From contig NZ_FNEO01000001.1 of NCBI RefSeq assembly GCF_900100165.1, forward strand, positions 186,001 through 250,000: a stretch of 64,000 nucleotides of DNA, given 5' to 3'. Position 1 is the stretch's first letter; each line of letters starts with the position of its first letter. Shown one piece after another: positions 27,733 through 36,785 of the stretch. The DNA comes from Flavobacterium glycines (GTDB lineage: Bacteria; Bacteroidota; Bacteroidia; Flavobacteriales; Flavobacteriaceae). The notes under the pieces were generated by a model. That model searched no databases. It saw only the letters and a program-made list of their open reading frames with translations, and was not told where the DNA came from. The translations under genes and the position numbers were made by a program.

Positions 27733-28104
27733 ATGTCGTTATCCAATTCAGAAGAACAATTAATGGAACACCTTTGGCAACTGGAAAAAGCCTTCATGAA
27801 AGACTTACTGGAAGCCCATCCGGAACCAAAACCAAAGACAACCACAGTGGCTACTTTATTAAAAAGAATGATTGATAAAAAATTTGTAGCTTATACTGAA
27901 TTTGGGAATTCGAGACAATATTATCCATTGGTAAAAAAATCAGATTATTTCTCCAAACATGTCAATGGATTGATTAGTAATTTCTTTAATAACTCGGCAT
28001 CACAATTTGCTTCTTTCTTTACCAAAGAAACTAATTTATCAGAAATGGAACTGGAAGAATTAAAAAAAATCATCGACGTTGAACTTCAAAAAAAGAAAAA
28101 ATGA
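27733..28104 (+). CDS. BlaI/MecI-family transcriptional repressor
   Basis: This 123-residue winged-helix protein begins MSLSNSEEQLMEHLWQLEKA and carries the family's recognition segment TTTVATLLKRMIDKKFVAY, then a C-terminal dimerisation helix region rich in Lys and Glu. BlaI proteins repress their own operon and are cleaved when a membrane M56 peptidase partner senses a signal. Here the next gene encodes that partner and overlaps it by 4 nt (ATGA). A perfect operator-like palindrome covers its own promoter. No beta-lactamase gene lies nearby, so antibiotic resistance is not implied. Confidence 0.92.
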   Translation: MSLSNSEEQLMEHLWQLEKAFMKDLLEAHPEPKPKTTTVATLLKRMIDKKFVAYTEFGNSRQYYPLVKKSDYFSKHVNGLISNFFNNSASQFASFFTKETNLSEMELEELKKIIDVELQKKKK

Positions 28105-29594
28105 CCGACTTTCTAATCAAATCAACCCTTTCCTTAGCTGTCTTATTAGCAGTGTATTTTTTTATCTTGGAAAAAGAAAAAATGCATCAGTTCAACCGGT
28201 TTTACTTGTTGTTTAGTTTGCTGTTTTCATTCGTTATTCCTTTTATAACTATCGAAATTATTCAGGAAATACCTCATCAAGAAACTACTCCTAGTATTAT
28301 TCCAATGACAGGAGGAACTAGCATGCCTATTATAGAAAATTCGATTAATTATTGGGTCATTGCCACTTGGGGTTTATATGGACTAATCACTTTAGCATTA
28401 TTGATTCGGTTTGTAGTAAACATTTGGAAATTGAACGCTAGAACCAAATCCAATTCTATAATTAATTATAAAAATGCAAAACTGGTTTTATTACAAGAAA
28501 AAACACTTCCCTATACCTTCTTGAACTACATTTTTATCAATGAAACAGATTATCATAATCGAAAAATTGAAGCCGAATTATACACGCACGAACTAATTCA
28601 TGTTAGCCAAAAACACACCTTAGATATTCTATTGATCGAAACACTGAAAGTGATTTTTTGGTTCAATCCCATTTTTATTTTATACAAAAAAGCAATCCAA
28701 CTCAACCACGAATTTCTCGCCGATGAGAAAGTCGTGAAATCGCATAACAATGTTCTGTTTTACCAAAATTTACTTTTATCCAAGGCAAATGCGAACCCAA
28801 CCTATTACTTGGCCAGTAATTTGAATTATTCAGTAACCAAAAAAAGATTAATTATGATGACTAAAACCACCTCAAAAAGTATTTCATTTTTGAAACAAAT
28901 AGCTCTAATTCCTTTATTTACAGGAATTACTTTTTTTCTGTGCATTGAAACTATAGCACAAAACAAAACAACTACAGCAACAGCCCAAAAAAAACAAAAT
29001 TCAGAAATTATAAAAGATCAAAACAGAGACCGTTATTATGCTGGCGTAAGAGTAATAGTCAAAGACTACACAAGAAATATTATGATTAACAAAGTTTATG
29101 AAAAACTAAGCATAGAAGAAAAAAGAAGGTATCTTGGACCGCCATACCCTATAAAACAACAATTATTACCTTCAACAAATTTTGAATCCTACAAAGATCC
29201 AAATAAATACGCTATTTGGATTGACGGAATACATGTACCAAATAATAAACTTAAAAATTACAAATCATCTGATTTTGCTCACTATAGCTCCTCTTATGTT
29301 TATAAAAACGCCAGAAGTAAAAGATTTCCTCAAAACTATCAATGCTCATTATACACCAAAAAATATTTTGAAGAAAACCTAAAAAACAGTCATTTAAAAT
29401 TCAAAAACAAAAGCATAACTATAATTTTTAAAAAGCCTGAAAAATTATCTACTCAAGATTCTATAAAACTACAAAAAGCAATCCAGGAAAATTTACTTGA
29501 TGTAAAAAAAGATTTGCTTCAAAACCAGAATAAGTCAAAACTTAATACCACCCTGAAAAAACAAAAAAACACTATCATTCAAACACAAAAATAG
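28101..29594 (+). CDS. BlaR1-like M56 membrane metallopeptidase
   Basis: This 497-residue membrane protein overlaps blaI by 4 nt. N-terminal transmembrane segments (about 6-24, 35-52, 84-107) frame the cytosolic peptidase part. The zinc motif is THELIH (His163, Glu164, His167), with NHEFLADEK downstream, as in M56 peptidases. A further membrane helix (about 268-286) leads into a Lys/Asn-rich tail of about 210 residues. This tail is not a penicillin-binding sensor domain as in BlaR1, nor an evident TonB C-terminal domain. The likely role is regulated proteolysis that lifts BlaI repression; the signal is unknown. Confidence 0.85.
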   Translation: MTDFLIKSTLSLAVLLAVYFFILEKEKMHQFNRFYLLFSLLFSFVIPFITIEIIQEIPHQETTPSIIPMTGGTSMPIIENSINYWVIATWGLYGLITLALLIRFVVNIWKLNARTKSNSIINYKNAKLVLLQEKTLPYTFLNYIFINETDYHNRKIEAELYTHELIHVSQKHTLDILLIETLKVIFWFNPIFILYKKAIQLNHEFLADEKVVKSHNNVLFYQNLLLSKANANPTYYLASNLNYSVTKKRLIMMTKTTSKSISFLKQIALIPLFTGITFFLCIETIAQNKTTTATAQKKQNSEIIKDQNRDRYYAGVRVIVKDYTRNIMINKVYEKLSIEEKRRYLGPPYPIKQQLLPSTNFESYKDPNKYAIWIDGIHVPNNKLKNYKSSDFAHYSSSYVYKNARSKRFPQNYQCSLYTKKYFEENLKNSHLKFKNKSITIIFKKPEKLSTQDSIKLQKAIQENLLDVKKDLLQNQNKSKLNTTLKKQKNTIIQTQK

Positions 29595-29606
29595 AAAGTA
29601 AAAAGT

Positions 29607-29639
29607 ACAATCCCTGAAAATTAAATTTTCAGGGATTGT
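29607..29639. terminator. Bidirectional terminator between M56 and saccharopine dehydrogenase-like genes
   Basis: A 14-bp perfect stem, ACAATCCCTGAAAA / TTTTCAGGGATTGT, with a 5-nt loop lies between convergent genes. Confidence 0.8.
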
Positions 29640-29661
29640 TTAATTATATACAAAAATAAAA

Positions 29662-31020
29662 CTACATATCCTTATACCCCAAATACGGCATAGGTTTTTC
29701 TTTGAAATGAATACCATATTGTTCCAATTCCTTCAATACAGGTATATAGACTTCTTTGTGAATAGGAATTTGAACGCCTGTAGTTTTTATTTTTCCGTTC
29801 AGGATTAACAAAGTAGCCATTGCAACTGGTAAGCCAACCGTTTTAGCCATTGCTGTATAGGTTTGATCCTGTCCTATACAAACCATTTGGGAATCCATTT
29901 GGACTTTTTTGCCGTTGAGTTCGTAGCCAAATTTATGGTACATCACAATCATATCTTTGTCATCGGGCTCAAGTGTCCAACTATCGCTGAGAATTTTTTC
30001 TAAAATATGGGCCGGAGTGGCATCTTTCAATCCTACGATTTTGTTATCATTGAATAAATCCAATTCCAATAATTTGTCCCACATAATATCATCCTGATCG
30101 ATTTTGAGCAGTAAACGGGTTTTAATTTCCACCGAATCCGTGGGATGATAAGGCAAAAAGGAATTCATAAACTGTCGATAACTCATATTTTCGGAATCTT
30201 CCATAACATAAGAATCATCAGTCATACCCAGTTGCACAAACATATTCCAAGCTTTAGAAAAACCCACTCTTCGAATCGTACCACGATAGAGCGTGAGAAT
30301 ATCTTCCAGTCCATAAATGCTTCGGTATTTTAAAGAATCCCTATTAGAATAAGCTTCAAATTTGCCATAACCTTCTACTTCAAGAAATTCGGTACGGCGA
30401 AACAAACTGGTATACGGAATGTATTTATAAGTTCCTTCCTGAATAAATTTGGCCACACCGCCCTGACCCGCCAAAACCACATTTCGCGGCGCCCAGGTAA
30501 ATTTGTAATTCCAAAGATTAGTATCCGATTCGGGAGCAACAAGTCCGCCACAAAAAGACTCAAACAACAACATTTTTCCGCCTTTCTCCCTGATTTCGTC
30601 AATCACTTTCATTGCACTCATGTGGTCGATACCGGGATCCAATCCCACTTCGTTCATGAAAATCAAATTGTTCTTTTTAACCTCAACATCAAGCGCCTGC
30701 ATTGCATCGCTTATGTAAGAAGCAGTGACTAGGTTTTTCTTAAACAAAAGACAATCTTTGGCAATTTCTATATGCAAATGGGCAGGCAACATCGAAATGA
30801 CGATAGCTGCTTTTTCAATGACTGCTCTTCGCTCCTTTTCATTAAAAATATCCAGGGCAATTGCAGTAGCATTAGGATGATTATTGGTTTTCTTTTGTGC
30901 CAGTTCTAAGGATAAATCGGCAATTACAAGATGCAGTTGTTCTTCCTCAGATTTATTCAAAAGATACTGTATCAGCGAAGAAGCTGACCGACCTGCACCA
31001 ATAATTAAAACGGCTCTCAT
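29662..31020 (-). CDS. Saccharopine dehydrogenase family protein
   Basis: This 452-residue cytoplasmic enzyme opens with a Rossmann fold: MRAVLIIGAGRSASSLIQYLL (GxGxxxS type) and acidic strand ends such as LVIADLS. The saccharopine dehydrogenase C-terminal domain follows, with NEVGLDPGIDHMSAMKVIDEI and SFCGGLVAPESDTNLWNYKFTW, which are typical of the eukaryote-like and bacterial LYS9 group. It may act in lysine degradation or synthesis through saccharopine, or on a related amino-acid adduct. No lysine genes flank it, so the reaction is not certain. Confidence 0.85.
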   Translation of the reverse strand: MRAVLIIGAGRSASSLIQYLLNKSEEEQLHLVIADLSLELAQKKTNNHPNATAIALDIFNEKERRAVIEKAAIVISMLPAHLHIEIAKDCLLFKKNLVTASYISDAMQALDVEVKKNNLIFMNEVGLDPGIDHMSAMKVIDEIREKGGKMLLFESFCGGLVAPESDTNLWNYKFTWAPRNVVLAGQGGVAKFIQEGTYKYIPYTSLFRRTEFLEVEGYGKFEAYSNRDSLKYRSIYGLEDILTLYRGTIRRVGFSKAWNMFVQLGMTDDSYVMEDSENMSYRQFMNSFLPYHPTDSVEIKTRLLLKIDQDDIMWDKLLELDLFNDNKIVGLKDATPAHILEKILSDSWTLEPDDKDMIVMYHKFGYELNGKKVQMDSQMVCIGQDQTYTAMAKTVGLPVAMATLLILNGKIKTTGVQIPIHKEVYIPVLKELEQYGIHFKEKPMPYLGYKDM

Positions 31021-31359
31021 GACTTGAAAATATAACTCAAAAATAGGGAAATGTTTGCGCTATCACAAATGAGAATGATTAATTAACCATCTAATAAAAA
31101 TAACCGCAGATTCGCAGATTTTTTTTAACCCCTTAATTTTTAAATTCTAAGCAAACTCATTTTTACTAATTTCGCTGAAAACAGTTTGTTAACAATTACA
31201 ATCTTTATTAAAATCTGCGAATCTGCGGTAAAAAATCAATCTTCTTTTCGAATAAAAATTCACAAAACTTTAGCACAATAACCGCTAAACTATCCCCTGA
31301 AAAACTTTCGGTTTCCTTTGATTTCGAATACTTTTGTGTAAAACCTAAACAGAACAAAA
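31021..31359. other. Intergenic region with a 19-bp inverted repeat
   Basis: The gap lies between divergent genes. It contains ACCGCAGATTCGCAGATTT at 31103-31121 and its exact inverse complement at 31211-31229, 89 bp apart. This resembles the CGCAGA-type repeats seen elsewhere in the window. TACTTTTG at 31329-31336 may be the -7 box of the DUF423 gene, although no good TTG lies at the right spacing. No coding region was seen. Confidence 0.6.
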
Positions 31360-31752
31360 ATGGATAAAAAAACAATTTCAACAGCGGCTTTACTTGGAAT
31401 GATTACAATAATTTTAGGTGCTTTTGGCGCTCATGCATTAAAAAAAGTATTGAGTGTAGAACAATTAGCAACCTTTGAAACGGGAGTGCGCTACCAAATG
31501 TATCACGCTTTATTTTTAGTATTCATTGGACTCATTCCTGTTTTAACTTCGAAAACAAAAAAAATCATTTATAATCTGGTGCTTTTTGGTGTATTATTAT
31601 TTTCAGGTTCCATCTATTTATTAGCAACAAACGGTTTAACCCCAATTGACTTTAGAGTAATTGGCTTTGTAACACCTATTGGCGGCTTTTTACTAATTAG
31701 TGCCTGGGCTGTTTTGTTCTATAATATCACAAAAAAGTCAGATAAAAATTAG
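31360..31752 (+). CDS. DUF423 family small membrane protein
   Basis: This 130-residue protein has four predicted membrane helices and the DUF423 (YgdD-like) signature: LGAFGAHALKKVLSVEQLATFETGVRYQMYHALFL near the N-terminus and FSGSIYLLA plus PIGGFLLISAW later. Biochemical role is not established for the family. It stands alone between the saccharopine dehydrogenase-like gene and pckA, transcribed toward pckA with a 75-nt gap, so co-transcription is possible. Confidence 0.9.
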   Translation: MDKKTISTAALLGMITIILGAFGAHALKKVLSVEQLATFETGVRYQMYHALFLVFIGLIPVLTSKTKKIIYNLVLFGVLLFSGSIYLLATNGLTPIDFRVIGFVTPIGGFLLISAWAVLFYNITKKSDKN

Positions 31753-31827
31753 GTATTCAAAAGTGGAACTAAAATATATGTTTTATCTTTAATGTAGAAA
31801 CCTAAGAACTACTAAACAAGCTGCCTT

Positions 31828-33417
31828 ATGATTGTCAAAAATTTGTTTTCACTTGAAAATATCGGAATTAAAGACGCTAAAATACATTACCAGCTAACTC
31901 CTGATGAGTTGCATCAACTGACCTTAAATCGTGGTGAAGGAATAGAAACTGCTACCGGAGCCTTAGCCATCAACACCGGAAAATTTTCGGGTCGTTCGCC
32001 ACAGGATCGTTTTATTGTAAAAGACAGCATTACCGAAAATGAAGTTTGGTGGGGAGACATTAATATTCCTTTTGAACCTGCAAAATTTGATGCATTATAT
32101 ACTAAGATCACCGATTATTTATCCAATAAAGAAATCTTTGTCAGAGATGCTTATGTATGTGCCGACCCAAATTACCGATTAAATGTTCGCGTGATTACCG
32201 AAACACCTTGGGAAAATTTATTTGCCTACAATATGTTTCTCAGACCAAATGAAAAAGAACTGGATGGTTTTGTTGCAGACTGGACATTGATATGTGTACC
32301 AAGTTTCCAAGCCAATCCTAAAACCGATGGAACCCGTCAGGAAAATTTTGCGATATTAAATTTCAGCCGAAAAACTATCATCATTGGAGGAACTGCCTAT
32401 ACGGGCGAAATGAAAAAAGGGGTTTTCTCAGCTTTAAACTTTATGTTGCCCGTTTTTAAAAACACCTTACCAATGCATTGTAGTGCCAATGTGGGCGAAG
32501 ATGGAGCAACCGCTATTTTCTTTGGATTGTCAGGCACCGGGAAAACGACCCTTTCTGCCGACCCCAACCGAAAATTAATTGGCGATGATGAACACGGATG
32601 GACCAGTGAAAATACCGTTTTTAATTTTGAAGGCGGTTGTTATGCCAAAGTTGTTAACTTAAGCGAAGAAAACGAACCTGATATTTTTAATGCGATAAAA
32701 AGAGGTGCATTATTAGAAAATATTGTTTTTAAAAAAGGCACTAATGAAGTGGATTATACTGATATTTCCGTTACTCCGAACACTAGAGTAAGCTATCCTA
32801 TTGACCACATTCATAACATTCAACCGGGCTCTATTGGCTGCAATCCCAAAAACATCTTTTTCCTTACTGCTGATTCGTTTGGAATCCTGCCTCCCATTGC
32901 ACGCTTAACTCCGGGTCAGGCTGCTTATCATTTTATTTCAGGCTACACCGCAAAAATCGCAGGAACTGAAGCCGGAATCAACGAGCCTCAGCCTAATTTT
33001 TCGGCTTGTTTTGGAGCACCATTCATGCCTTTGCACCCCACAAGATATGCCGAGATGCTGAGCCAAAAAATGAAAGATGCCAATGTAAAAGTTTGGCTTA
33101 TCAATACTGGCTGGACCGGAGGTGCTTATGGCACCGGAAGCCGTATGAAACTAAAATATACCCGTGCCATGATTACAGCCGCTTTGAATGGTGAATTAGA
33201 CAACGTAAACTTTCACAATCATGCCATTTTTAAAATGGCAATTCCTGAGAACTGTCCTAATGTTCCCGACGAAATTTTAAATCCCAGAAATACCTGGGAG
33301 AACAAAGATTTATACGATACAAAAGCCCGTGAACTGGCTCAAAAATTCAAAGCTAATTTTATAAAATTTGAATCGTTTGCCAATGACGAAATTTTAGCTG
33401 GAGCTCCGGAAGTATAA
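31828..33417 (+). CDS. pckA: Phosphoenolpyruvate carboxykinase (ATP)
   Basis: This 529-residue cytoplasmic enzyme converts oxaloacetate and ATP to phosphoenolpyruvate, CO2 and ADP, the entry step of gluconeogenesis. The kinase-type P-loop GLSGTGKTTLSADP and the metal and oxaloacetate-binding IGDDEHGW that follows are diagnostic of the ATP-dependent family. GRSPQDRFIVKD, CSANVGEDG and NTGWTGGAYGTGSRMKL are also conserved. Full length compared with other bacterial PckA of about 530-540 residues. It ends in a terminator and appears monocistronic or read with the DUF423 gene. Confidence 0.97.
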   Translation: MIVKNLFSLENIGIKDAKIHYQLTPDELHQLTLNRGEGIETATGALAINTGKFSGRSPQDRFIVKDSITENEVWWGDINIPFEPAKFDALYTKITDYLSNKEIFVRDAYVCADPNYRLNVRVITETPWENLFAYNMFLRPNEKELDGFVADWTLICVPSFQANPKTDGTRQENFAILNFSRKTIIIGGTAYTGEMKKGVFSALNFMLPVFKNTLPMHCSANVGEDGATAIFFGLSGTGKTTLSADPNRKLIGDDEHGWTSENTVFNFEGGCYAKVVNLSEENEPDIFNAIKRGALLENIVFKKGTNEVDYTDISVTPNTRVSYPIDHIHNIQPGSIGCNPKNIFFLTADSFGILPPIARLTPGQAAYHFISGYTAKIAGTEAGINEPQPNFSACFGAPFMPLHPTRYAEMLSQKMKDANVKVWLINTGWTGGAYGTGSRMKLKYTRAMITAALNGELDNVNFHNHAIFKMAIPENCPNVPDEILNPRNTWENKDLYDTKARELAQKFKANFIKFESFANDEILAGAPEV

Positions 33418-33434
33418 AATATTTTTTCTTCAAA

Positions 33435-33473
33435 AACACAAAAGCTATTCCAAAAGGAGTAGCTTTTTGTGTT
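33435..33473 (+). terminator. Terminator after pckA
   Basis: Inverted repeat AACACAAAAGCTA / TAGCTTTTTGTGTT lies 18 nt downstream of the pckA stop. Confidence 0.7.
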
Positions 33474-33572
33474 TTAAAAAATCATAATCAAATATAAATC
33501 AGCTTTTTAGAATATTATTGATTTTTTGGCGCTAAATTTGTAATCAATCATCATCACTCAATCAAATCGATC

Positions 33573-34673
33573 ATGTTAAAATCATTTTTTATCCTCTGTT
33601 CCGGAGCCGACAAAAACCTTCTCGAAGGCTGCTCTGAAGGGGAGCAAACAAAATATGTGGGTATTGGTGCTACGGTTTTCTTTACCGCAATCATGGCTTT
33701 TTTAGCCAGTGCTTATGCCCTTTTTACAGTCTTTGACAGTATTTATCCGGCTATTGCTTTTGGTATCGTTTGGGCGTTACTGATTTTCAATCTGGATCGT
33801 TTTATTGTATCTACCATTCGAAAAAGAGACCATTTCACAAGTGAATTACTCCAAGCGAGCCCACGATTTCTTTTGGCCATTATTATTGCTGTTGTTATTT
33901 CGAAACCTCTAGAAATTAAAATTTTCGAAAAAGAAATCAACACCGTTTTATTGAAAGAGAAAAACCAAATGGAACTGGCCAATAAAAATCAAATCAGCAC
34001 TTATTTCAAATCGGATTTAGAAAAAAACAAGGCAGAAATTGACAGTCTTAAATCGGAAATTACCAAAAAAGAAAAAGAAGTCAATGCTTTATACGAAACT
34101 TATATTGCCGAAGCCGAAGGTACCAAAGGCACGATGAAACTGGGAAAGGGCCCTGTTTTTAAAGAAAAAATTGCCAAACACAATTTGGCTTCAGCCGAAC
34201 TGGACACTATCAGGAAAACCAACCTGGCAAAAATTGCCGAAAAAGAAAACAAATCCAAATTATTACAGGCCGATTTAGAAAAGAAAGTCACAGAAACCAA
34301 ACCCATCATTGATGGTTTTGACGGACTGATGGCCCGAATCAATGCTTTAAGTAAACTCCCTTTCTTACCTTCTTTTTTTATCATGCTGCTGTTTTTAGCC
34401 GTTGAGACCTCTCCTATTATTGCCAAACTATTATCACCTAAAGGCGAGTATGATTTTAAACTGGAAGATTTGGAAACTGCCTTAAAAACAACATTAAGTC
34501 AGGATAAATACCAACGTGAATTATTAGTAAAAACCAGTGCCGCCATGCACGATAAAGTATACGCTGATATTGCAGAAGACCAAAAGCTTTATGATTTACA
34601 ACGAAAAAACGCAACGAATTTACTGGAACTGCAATCCAATAATTTTTTAGAGAAACAGAAGAAAACTTTATAA
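33573..34673 (+). CDS. DUF4407 membrane protein
   Basis: This 366-residue protein matches the DUF4407 layout. Two helices lie near the N-terminus (about 28-75) with FNLDRFIVSTIRKRDH after the second, then another helix (about 93-112). A long Lys/Glu-rich coiled-coil region (about 118-245) follows, then a fourth helix (about 262-284, SFFIMLLFLAVETSPIIAKLL), and a cytosolic C-terminal tail. Function is not known for the family. It has its own downstream hairpin. The coiled coil flanked by membrane segments suggests an envelope-linked role, but nothing more specific can be supported. Confidence 0.8.
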   Translation: MLKSFFILCSGADKNLLEGCSEGEQTKYVGIGATVFFTAIMAFLASAYALFTVFDSIYPAIAFGIVWALLIFNLDRFIVSTIRKRDHFTSELLQASPRFLLAIIIAVVISKPLEIKIFEKEINTVLLKEKNQMELANKNQISTYFKSDLEKNKAEIDSLKSEITKKEKEVNALYETYIAEAEGTKGTMKLGKGPVFKEKIAKHNLASAELDTIRKTNLAKIAEKENKSKLLQADLEKKVTETKPIIDGFDGLMARINALSKLPFLPSFFIMLLFLAVETSPIIAKLLSPKGEYDFKLEDLETALKTTLSQDKYQRELLVKTSAAMHDKVYADIAEDQKLYDLQRKNATNLLELQSNNFLEKQKKTL

Positions 34674-34679
34674 AACACA

Positions 34680-34714
34680 AAACCCGAGAACTAGAAAGTT
34701 TCGGGTTCTTGTTT
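34680..34714 (+). terminator. Terminator after the DUF4407 gene
   Basis: Stem AACCCGA / TCGGGTT with flanking complementarity, followed by CTTGTTTTTT, 15 nt after the stop codon. Confidence 0.65.
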
Positions 34715-34818
34715 TTTAGCTGAATACTTTCTCTCATCCTAAAAAAAGTTTACATGTTTTACAGGCACAAGCGGGACGCTTCAGCGAGCAGGAGAACTAT
34801 AGTCGTTCTTGTATAAAG

Positions 34819-35613
34819 TTATTTATTTCCAAAATTAAAATTGTCCGCTATATGCTTAACATACAAATAACCAGTATAAGACAATTCATAAAATGTTTTC
34901 ATATCGATTCTTAACCTTTCACCGATATCATAGGTTTTATTTTCATTTAAGTGAGAAAATTGAATTTCTTCTCCTTTGTTGAGTGAAAACCCAGTTTTAT
35001 CAATCATTTGCATTTCTCCATTTCTTAATACAGTTAATCGAGTACCAATCCACTTGATTTTCAATTTTTTATTGTTTTCAATCTCAATATTTGTGTCAAT
35101 TTCAGTTACTATTCCATTTCTATGCTCTAAACATTTTCTACAATTATTTATTGATAATATTTCGTCAGTCAAAATTAATGGCTTACTAACAATTTCTGAA
35201 GTAAGAGAAATTAGGGTCGGTAAATCTTTTTTCAGAAATTTTTTATTTATTCTTTTTTCGAAATCAACATATTCCCCGTACAACATTGTTTTCCCTTCAA
35301 GTTTTGTCATATCCAATAAATAATTTGCACGAGCCATACTCAAATTTAAACCTTTAATGATATCATTGATTCCATGATTAAACAACCACATATCAAGGTA
35401 TATTTTCTTGTCTCCTACATAATTGATTTTATTGAATTCAAAATAACCTAAAACTGGTGGCGACGGGATTTCATCAAAAGGTATGTTCTTAAGATTTGAA
35501 GTTATAAAAGCTAACATATTACAAGAATTTTGAACAATTTCAACGTAGTCATTGATAATTGTCTCAGCTTCAAGTCTAATATCTACTCTTGTTATTTTTT
35601 TCTCTTCAGGCAT
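34819..35613 (-). CDS. Hypothetical protein, possibly helical HEPN-like
   Basis: This 264-residue soluble protein was not recognised. It begins MPEEKKITRVDIRLEAETI with no signal or membrane segment. The first 150 residues look helical. A motif NNCRKCLEHRNGIVTEID (about 158-175) recalls the (R)xCxxHxNG turn found in some HEPN-like and uncharacterised bacterial proteins, and the rest looks beta-rich. It stands alone, is more AT-rich than its neighbours, and lies beside a REP-like cluster, so it may be accessory. The HEPN resemblance is only by eye. Confidence 0.6.
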   Translation of the reverse strand: MPEEKKITRVDIRLEAETIINDYVEIVQNSCNMLAFITSNLKNIPFDEIPSPPVLGYFEFNKINYVGDKKIYLDMWLFNHGINDIIKGLNLSMARANYLLDMTKLEGKTMLYGEYVDFEKRINKKFLKKDLPTLISLTSEIVSKPLILTDEILSINNCRKCLEHRNGIVTEIDTNIEIENNKKLKIKWIGTRLTVLRNGEMQMIDKTGFSLNKGEEIQFSHLNENKTYDIGERLRIDMKTFYELSYTGYLYVKHIADNFNFGNK

Positions 35614-35925
35614 TGTTTAAAATTGTAAAAAACTAGTTTATAAGCGTATAAAACAGACTCGTTTTATTTTAAAATAGCATATTATACATAAGTTTTGGCT
35701 TGTATTCTCTATTTTCTCAAATATATAAATAAATCTTACAAAAATTAAAGTTTTTTCAATAGCGTCTGGCTTTAGCCAGATGACAAGCATTTATAAAACA
35801 AAAAGGGCTTTAGCCCAATCTTAATACAGATTTCGGCTAAAGCCTTTCTAAATTTTAATTTTAAAACGGGTTAAAACCCGTTTCTATTGATATTTGCGAT
35901 AACCAAATAATCAAACGAAGAAAAA
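35614..35925. other. Intergenic region with REP-like palindrome cluster
   Basis: No gene seen. The first half is plain AT-rich sequence; the second half (35764-35883) is a run of four short GC-rich palindromes described separately. Confidence 0.6.
35764..35883. repeat. Cluster of four REP-like palindromes
   Basis: Successive palindromes are TCTGGCTTTAGCCAGA (35765-35780), GGGCTTTAGCCC (35805-35816), GGCTAAAGCC (35835-35844) and AAACGGGTTAAAACCCGTTT (35864-35883). Three share the CTTTAGCC core, one of them inverted. Such short extragenic palindromes are typical of elements moved by RAYT transposases; no RAYT gene is in the window. Confidence 0.75.
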
Positions 35926-36603
35926 TTACATCAAACTCAAAATCTCTTTCTTGAAAGCATCATATTCGCCTTGTAAAATCAATCCGTTATCCAGTAGTTT
36001 TTTATAGTTCTGTAATTTCTCAAACAATTCGTCCTGAGTCAAACCTTTTAAATCATTATCTTTTGAAACCTCAGGAGATGAAAATACAGGAGGATTTGCC
36101 GGTAAAATTTCGGCAAAATCATTTACCTCTTCTGTTTCCATTTCTTCAATTTCATCGTCGATAATTGGAGCTGCTTCAATAACATTAGTTGTATTTGCGG
36201 CAGCAGTATTTTTCAATTGATCCAATTGTTCTTTAGCAAAAGTATAAATCTTTCTGGCCTGGATTTTTGGAATATAATCAATAGAAACGGTCAAATCAGT
36301 TTTGGTCGAAAATGAAAATTCAGAACCTAAAATATTTTCTTTCACAAAAGTTCCTTCAATCTGATCCCAGGTATAATCAGTAAAATCCATCGAAAGTCCT
36401 AAATTTTTAGGCTGGCAAATGATAATTCTTTTATTGGTCAAAACAATACTATCGGGAAAAACCGTAAGTGCCGGTTTTTTTTGAACCCCTATATATCCAA
36501 TTTCCTCATTTTTCATCAATAAATCACTAAGCTTCGAAGTAATTTTCTCAATGGCTTTAGGATCTTGTTCCTCGTTTAAAAATTTCTTAATCTGATCTTT
36601 CAT
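35926..36603 (-). CDS. PH-like domain protein with C-terminal SHOCT motif
   Basis: This 225-residue soluble protein has an N-terminal helical stretch and a bacterial PH-like barrel (about 35-130, with VFPDSIVLTNKRIIICQPKN and DYTWDQIEG). An acidic low-complexity linker (about 145-190) follows. The C-terminal SHOCT motif is LTQDELFEKLQNYKKLLDNG followed by GEYDAFKKEIL (about 190-225). SHOCT segments are oligomerisation or tethering helices often found with PH domains. No enzymatic function is evident. Confidence 0.8.
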   Translation of the reverse strand: MKDQIKKFLNEEQDPKAIEKITSKLSDLLMKNEEIGYIGVQKKPALTVFPDSIVLTNKRIIICQPKNLGLSMDFTDYTWDQIEGTFVKENILGSEFSFSTKTDLTVSIDYIPKIQARKIYTFAKEQLDQLKNTAAANTTNVIEAAPIIDDEIEEMETEEVNDFAEILPANPPVFSSPEVSKDNDLKGLTQDELFEKLQNYKKLLDNGLILQGEYDAFKKEILSLM

Positions 36604-36726
36604 TATGTGGCTGAATTTATTTTATATTGGTTAAACAGTCTTTTTTAGACATTACAAAATTAAAGTCTAATTTCTTAAATAGGAGTTAATTATCCTAGTT
36701 TTATTAGTACTTTATTTTCTATAACT

Positions 36727-36772
36727 AAAAAAGCCTTAGTTGCTTTGTAGAAAACAACTAAGGCTTTTTTTT
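36727..36772 (-). terminator. Terminator after the sodium symporter
   Basis: Stem AAAAAGCCTTAGTTG / CAACTAAGGCTTTTT lies 14 nt past the symporter stop on the minus strand and ends in T residues. It closes the acid-sugar cassette. Confidence 0.85.
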
Positions 36773-36785
36773 GAATTTCGTTATA

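Noticed and set aside
28101..29594. Reading the BlaI/M56 pair as a beta-lactam resistance system
   Set aside because: No beta-lactamase or penicillin-binding gene is near and the M56 protein lacks a penicillin sensor domain.
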